From the NCBI GenBank assembly GCA_020200675.1, contig JAIVIG010000370.1:1-17191 (forward strand): a stretch of 17,191 nt of DNA. The letters run 5' to 3'. Positions within the stretch are counted from its first letter, which is position 1. Each line of letters begins with the position of its first letter. This document shows, piece after piece, positions 14,430 through 17,191 of the stretch. The notes below the pieces were generated by a model. The model saw only the letters and a list, made by a program, of their open reading frames with translations. It was not told the origin of the DNA and searched no databases. The position numbers and the translations under genes are program-made. Source of the stretch: Actinomycetota bacterium. GTDB taxonomy: Bacteria > Actinomycetota > Rubrobacteria > Rubrobacterales > Rubrobacteraceae.

Positions 14430-14768
14430 ATGTTAGTGACTCTAGAGACCACGTATAGGGTGGCGAAGCTCTCTATAGCGACGCTTCTTCTGGCTATGGC
14501 TACTGCTATGCCGGCAGACGCCACCCCAATCTACAATACCTGCTACGAGCTTGGCGGTAGCGTTGGCTACTACGAGTGGGCAGTAGATGAGCACGGCAAT
14601 TTCACGGATGCCATCTACCTCGATAATTGTGCTTTAGACGACTTAGGAGCTGGGCCTTCTGACTACGAGCAGGTATTGGAACACGAGCAGGGGCACGCTC
14701 AGGGACTCTCCCATAGCTCTGCTCCCTCCGACACAATGTACCCGGAGATGCTAATCACGGGTTACTAA
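14430..14768 (+). CDS. Miniature secreted metzincin-like metalloprotease
   Basis: A 112-residue product with a good signal peptide: VAKLSIATLLLAMATAMPADA with probable cleavage after Ala31. The mature part of about 81 residues carries HEQGHAQGLSH (85-95), a perfect HExxHxxGxxH zinc motif with His85, Glu86, His89, Gly92 and His95. It is followed by a Met-turn-like SDTMYPE with Met103. Cys38 and Cys67 may form a disulfide after export. This is matrixin/metzincin architecture, but the usual catalytic domain is about 130-200 residues, so the upper half is minimal or reduced. The ATG has only a weak purine tract upstream; in-frame GTGs at 14436 and 14460 would also keep the signal peptide. The gene is AT-richer than its neighbours and sits between the two R-M duplications. 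Confidence 0.7.
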   Translation: MLVTLETTYRVAKLSIATLLLAMATAMPADATPIYNTCYELGGSVGYYEWAVDEHGNFTDAIYLDNCALDDLGAGPSDYEQVLEHEQGHAQGLSHSSAPSDTMYPEMLITGY

Positions 14769-14794
14769 GCGGCACTCAGCGACGCTATGCACGG

Positions 14795-14820
14795 GGCCGG
14801 GGTCCTACGGGGCTCCGGCC
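14795..14820 (+). terminator. Intrinsic terminator after the metalloprotease-like gene
   Basis: GGCCGGGGTCC (14795-14805) pairs with GGGGCTCCGGCC ending at 14820, an 11-bp stem with two G-U pairs and a TACG tetraloop, followed by TTTAAAGTTT. It lies 27 bp after the stop codon at 14768, so it most likely ends that transcript. Confidence 0.65.
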
Positions 14821-15069
14821 TTTAAAGTTTCGCAAGGCTTTGGCCGATAATTGTATCGACGGACGCCACCCGAACCAGCTTTTACCCTGTAGATGGACGC
14901 CTCATCCATCGCGATGCACGTCCTCGAAGGGAGTGAACCCTCTGGGGCGGTTGTCTGTCGGGTCGGGGTCCTTCGGGGCTTCGACCCTTCGCATATGGGT
15001 GCTTTTGTACAGAGATGATCGGCGAAACCAACAGGAAAACACACCAGCGGTCCGATACGGTAGGCCGGG
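14821..15069. other. Gap without recognisable gene
   Basis: The minus-strand frame from the R-M remnant stays open through here to 14902 but no longer resembles that family. Other frames give only Arg/Pro-rich or unremarkable shadows. No repeat or RNA gene is seen. Confidence 0.35.
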
Positions 15070-15417
15070 ATCCTCGTTGAGGGTCCGGTTTTTGTTCGCG
15101 TCGAGCGTGCCCGCGTCGCGGTAGAAGACGTAGTCGGGGCGCTTGGTGCCGTCGGGGGTTGCGAGCGCGGGCTGTACCTCGAAGTCGTGCCCGAGGACGC
15201 GCAGGACCGGCTTTACCAGTCCCTCTTCCGTCTGCGCCTCGTTCTCGCTCGGGGCATAGGACTCGAAGACGCGGGCTATCTCCTCCATCGCTAGCCGGGC
15301 CTCGTCCGCGAGCGCCCGCCAGTCCGGGCGTCCGGGCAGCGTGTGGTCCAGGTAGTGGTCCGAGAAGAGTCCGTGGTTGCGGTGAGGCCGCGCCGTGGGC
15401 CTCGTGGGTAAGTCCAC
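14902..15417 (-). pseudogene. N-terminal remnant of a Type IIG R-M enzyme, copy 2
   Basis: From GTG 15417 a 171-residue frame reads RPHRNHGLFSDHYLDHTLPG, then YAPSENEAQTEEGLVKPVLR, VLGHDFEVQPAL, GTKRPDYVFYRD and LDANKNRTLNED. This is the N-terminal part of Type IIG (Eco57I-like) restriction-methyltransferases; the RPDYVFYRD segment corresponds to the early PD-(D/E)xK nuclease region. Resemblance ends near residue 116 (position 15070); the remaining 55 residues to the TGA look like unrelated sequence. No methylase motif is present, so the enzyme is truncated to about a tenth of its length. A TAAACT box lies 6 nt before the start. It is longer than copy 1, retaining about 60 more family residues. 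Confidence 0.65.
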
Positions 15418-15469
15418 GGGAGAAGTTTAGTACGGCTTTTGACCTGCCTCTACAGACCGCCGGGTTCCC
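15254..15469. repeat. Direct duplication, copy 2
   Basis: Partner of 13822-14037, same orientation, offset 1432 bp, no gaps. The two copies bracket the AT-richer segment with the metalloprotease-like gene. The left edge of the similarity is sharp (GGCATAGGACTCGAAG); the right edge fades gradually. Confidence 0.8.
15424..15429 (-). promoter_or_regulatory. TAAACT -10 box before R-M remnant copy 2
   Basis: TAAACT on the minus strand ends 6 nt before GTG 15417, as in copy 1. No clear -35 is seen. Confidence 0.4.
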
Positions 15470-15624
15470 TCCTGGCCCCGTGCCGATGTGATGAGATGGG
15501 TTTCTCGCGAATACGTCTCGATGAGGGTAACGATGAGCTTGCTGGACACGGCGATGCGTGAGAGCAGGAGGCAGGCTACGAGGTTAGTGTTTGCTTCCCT
15601 TTTTTCTCGCCGGAGCGTCCGGTC

Positions 15625-16431
15625 TCAGCGGTAGCAGGCGTTGTCCTGCTCTACGGGGAATTCCGTCGGGCAACCGCCGCCCGGCAGCGCGGGCACCGGG
15701 CCATCCTCCGGGCCGCCTGCCTCCAGGAGCGTGCGACGGCTCTCGCGATCGCCGCGCCGGTCCTCACCGGAGGACCGGGCCCGTGCGCCGTTCGCCTCCT
15801 CGTCTAGCTCATCGGGGTCTTCGTCCGGGCCGTCCAGATCGTCGCCCAGATCCTCGTCGAGATCCTCGTCGAGGTCATCGGTGACATCGTCGTTGACGAC
15901 GGCCTCGGTGGGTTGGTCCCGCTGGGCGATCTGGGTAAACCGTCCGTTTGATCCCCGGTCCTGTTCGCTCGGACCAGCGCCCGTGTCTTCTTCTTCGCAC
16001 TGCTCGACGGTCACGGTGTAGTCGGCGTCGCCGGTGGTCTCGATGTCGAGGTAGTAGGTCCCCGGGGAGTCGTTCACGCGGGTCTTCCCGGTGCCTTCTC
16101 CGCTCTGTAAGGCGTCGACGGACCTAGCGCCGTTCTCGTCGAGCGCGACGATGTCCAGGGAGGGTTCCTCGCGTCCAGCTGACCTCAGGTCGTAGTTGAC
16201 GCGGAAGGGACGCGTGGTGTCGAAGTCGTCGGTGAGCTGGGCGCCGTACCCGACGAACTCGTTTACTACCCGTCCGTCCGGGCAATCGGCGGTCTCTTGT
16301 GCCCGCGCCTCGAAGCCCAGCCCGAAGACCTCGGGCCCGTGCAGTCCCCATGCGAGACGCAGGGCGAGACCCGCCAAAACCACCGCGATTATCAGTACAC
16401 CGAACCTCACGTTGCCCGGAAGACGAATCAA
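15625..16431 (-). CDS. Exported or membrane-anchored acidic hypothetical protein
   Basis: A 268-residue protein starting at TTG 16431 with GAGAGGAT just upstream. Residues 8-30 form a hydrophobic signal/anchor segment (VRFGVLIIAVVLAGLALRLA). Residues 44-146 look like an extracellular beta-sandwich, similar in style to bacterial pre-peptidase C-terminal domains (SPGTYYLDIETTGDADYTVT), with Cys50 and Cys145 as a possible disulfide. Residues 181-212 are a nearly pure Asp/Glu run encoded partly by a 12-bp tandem repeat (DEDL units). An Arg-rich linker follows, then a short tail with Cys254 and Cys266. The acidic run could bind Ca2+ or water, but that is speculation. No family is named. Confidence 0.72.
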   Translation of the reverse strand: MIRLPGNVRFGVLIIAVVLAGLALRLAWGLHGPEVFGLGFEARAQETADCPDGRVVNEFVGYGAQLTDDFDTTRPFRVNYDLRSAGREEPSLDIVALDENGARSVDALQSGEGTGKTRVNDSPGTYYLDIETTGDADYTVTVEQCEEEDTGAGPSEQDRGSNGRFTQIAQRDQPTEAVVNDDVTDDLDEDLDEDLGDDLDGPDEDPDELDEEANGARARSSGEDRRGDRESRRTLLEAGGPEDGPVPALPGGGCPTEFPVEQDNACYR

Positions 16432-16671
16432 ATGCGATCCTCTCTAAACGATCGCGGCGAAGTGTATCTTTCACCGCGCGTCGTTAGCTACCCCTTTGTG
16501 CCGCATGCACTGCCCCTTGGGCTGTGCCTGATCGACCACACAATCCCTAGAGGTCTTCACGCTTTGCATGCAGGGGCCGAACCATTCTCCGCGGCGTGGA
16601 GAACCGGTACGCGGCTCGCTCTCGCCAGGCGGAGCCCGGTCCAGGCAGCTTGCGGCGTCTAAACTAGCGCC
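16432..16671. other. Divergent intergenic region
   Basis: About 240 bp between the acidic protein gene and the metallophosphoesterase gene. It holds an 8-bp stem-loop (TTCTCCGC at 16585-16592, GTGGAGAA at 16596-16603, one G-U pair) without a U-tract, and the TAAACT box at 16660. No gene is seen. Confidence 0.4.
16660..16665 (+). promoter_or_regulatory. TAAACT -10 box of the metallophosphoesterase gene
   Basis: TAAACT ends exactly 6 nt before the ATG at 16672. There is no Shine-Dalgarno in this leader, so a leaderless transcript is likely. No good -35 hexamer is seen at normal spacing. Confidence 0.4.
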
Positions 16672-17191
16672 ATGAACCGGCGCGCACTATATCGACTTGT
16701 GTCCCTCGGCGCGGCGGTCGGGGTGGGTGTGTTCCTCTACTCGCGGTACGTCGAGCCGTACTGGGTCGCGGTGGAGCGCGTAACGCTCACCCTGCCCCGG
16801 CTCGCGCCTCCTTTCGATGGGTATCGCATCGTCCATATCAGCGACTTCCACCTCGATGGTTGGATGACGCCGGAACGACTCGAACGCGTGGTGGACCTCG
16901 TCAGCGAGAAGGAGCCGGACCTCGTGACGATCACCGGCGACTTCGTTGCCGTCTCCGTCGACTACATCTCCGGTCTGCCCGAGCCGCTCGGAAGACTCCG
17001 GGCCGCCGACGGGGTGGTGGCGGTCCTCGGCAACCACGACCACATGAACGACGCCGGCGCCGTGCGACGCGCCCTCTCCTCCGCGGGCGTCGTGGACGTG
17101 AGCAACGGCGTCTACACCCTGCGTAGGGACGGGGCGGCCCTGCACGTCTGCGGGGTCGACAGCGTTATGGAGGGCTACGATCGTTTGGAAG
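16672..17191 (+). CDS. Metallophosphoesterase, membrane-anchored, cut by the window end
   Basis: The first 173 residues of a calcineurin-like metallophosphoesterase of the YkuE/YaeI type. A short N-terminal membrane anchor (LVSLGAAVGVGVFLYSRYVE) precedes the strand RIVHISDFHLDGWM, which carries the D-x-H metal motif. ITGDF gives the second metal Asp and VAVLGNHDHMNDAG the GNHD motif. The remaining His motifs lie beyond the window. Relatives hydrolyse phosphomonoesters or -diesters, some acting on lipid A-type or UDP-linked lipids; the substrate here is unknown. The ATG is chosen because it precedes the anchor and lies 6 nt after TAAACT. It is divergent from the acidic protein gene. Confidence 0.9.
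   Translation, partial: MNRRALYRLVSLGAAVGVGVFLYSRYVEPYWVAVERVTLTLPRLAPPFDGYRIVHISDFHLDGWMTPERLERVVDLVSEKEPDLVTITGDFVAVSVDYISGLPEPLGRLRAADGVVAVLGNHDHMNDAGAVRRALSSAGVVDVSNGVYTLRRDGAALHVCGVDSVMEGYDRLE

Noticed and set aside
15490..15632. Short plus-strand frame starting ATGAGATGG
   Set aside because: No ribosome binding site, no family pattern and overlap with the 3' end of the acidic protein gene.

Overview
The window is GC-rich, densely packed bacterial DNA. Codon use, frequent GTG/TTG starts, the lysine/diaminopimelate genes and the kinds of small proteins present suggest a high-GC actinobacterium, most likely in or near Rubrobacter. That placement is inferred from remembered family resemblance; no database was searched.

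Left part (1-6.7 kb): a truncated histidine-kinase fragment runs into the 3' end of dapF (diaminopimelate epimerase). Next come a small HTH-like ORF and an S9 prolyl-oligopeptidase-family gene. An EthD-like gene and the overlapping series lysC-dapA-dapB follow, all on the minus strand. These dap genes lead from aspartate to meso-diaminopimelate for lysine and peptidoglycan. The S9 gene and lysC have each lost an internal catalytic segment; lysC is also split into two frames. DapF has Ser where the second catalytic Cys is expected.

Middle (6.7-12.3 kb): a pair of inverted heptamer repeats separates lysC from a DUF1360-type membrane protein. Then come an amber-interrupted small frame, two small hypothetical genes, a GT1-type glycosyltransferase that looks shortened, a universal stress protein, the C-terminal remnant of a Type IIG restriction-modification enzyme, an ECF sigma factor and a hypothetical protein.

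Right part (12.3-17.2 kb): an accessory, decayed stretch. It holds an Ala/Gln/Glu-rich LEA-like protein, a pseudogene with one amber codon and two apparent single-base deletions, and two N-terminal remnants of Type IIG enzymes in a direct duplication 1432 bp apart. Between those copies lies an AT-richer segment with a tiny secreted protein carrying a perfect metzincin zinc motif. An acidic anchored or secreted protein and the start of a metallophosphoesterase, cut by the window end, close the window.

The main themes are many partial or internally deleted genes, restriction-modification debris, a miniature secreted metalloprotease candidate, and several starts preceded at exactly 6 nt by a TANNNT box, which suggests leaderless transcripts.
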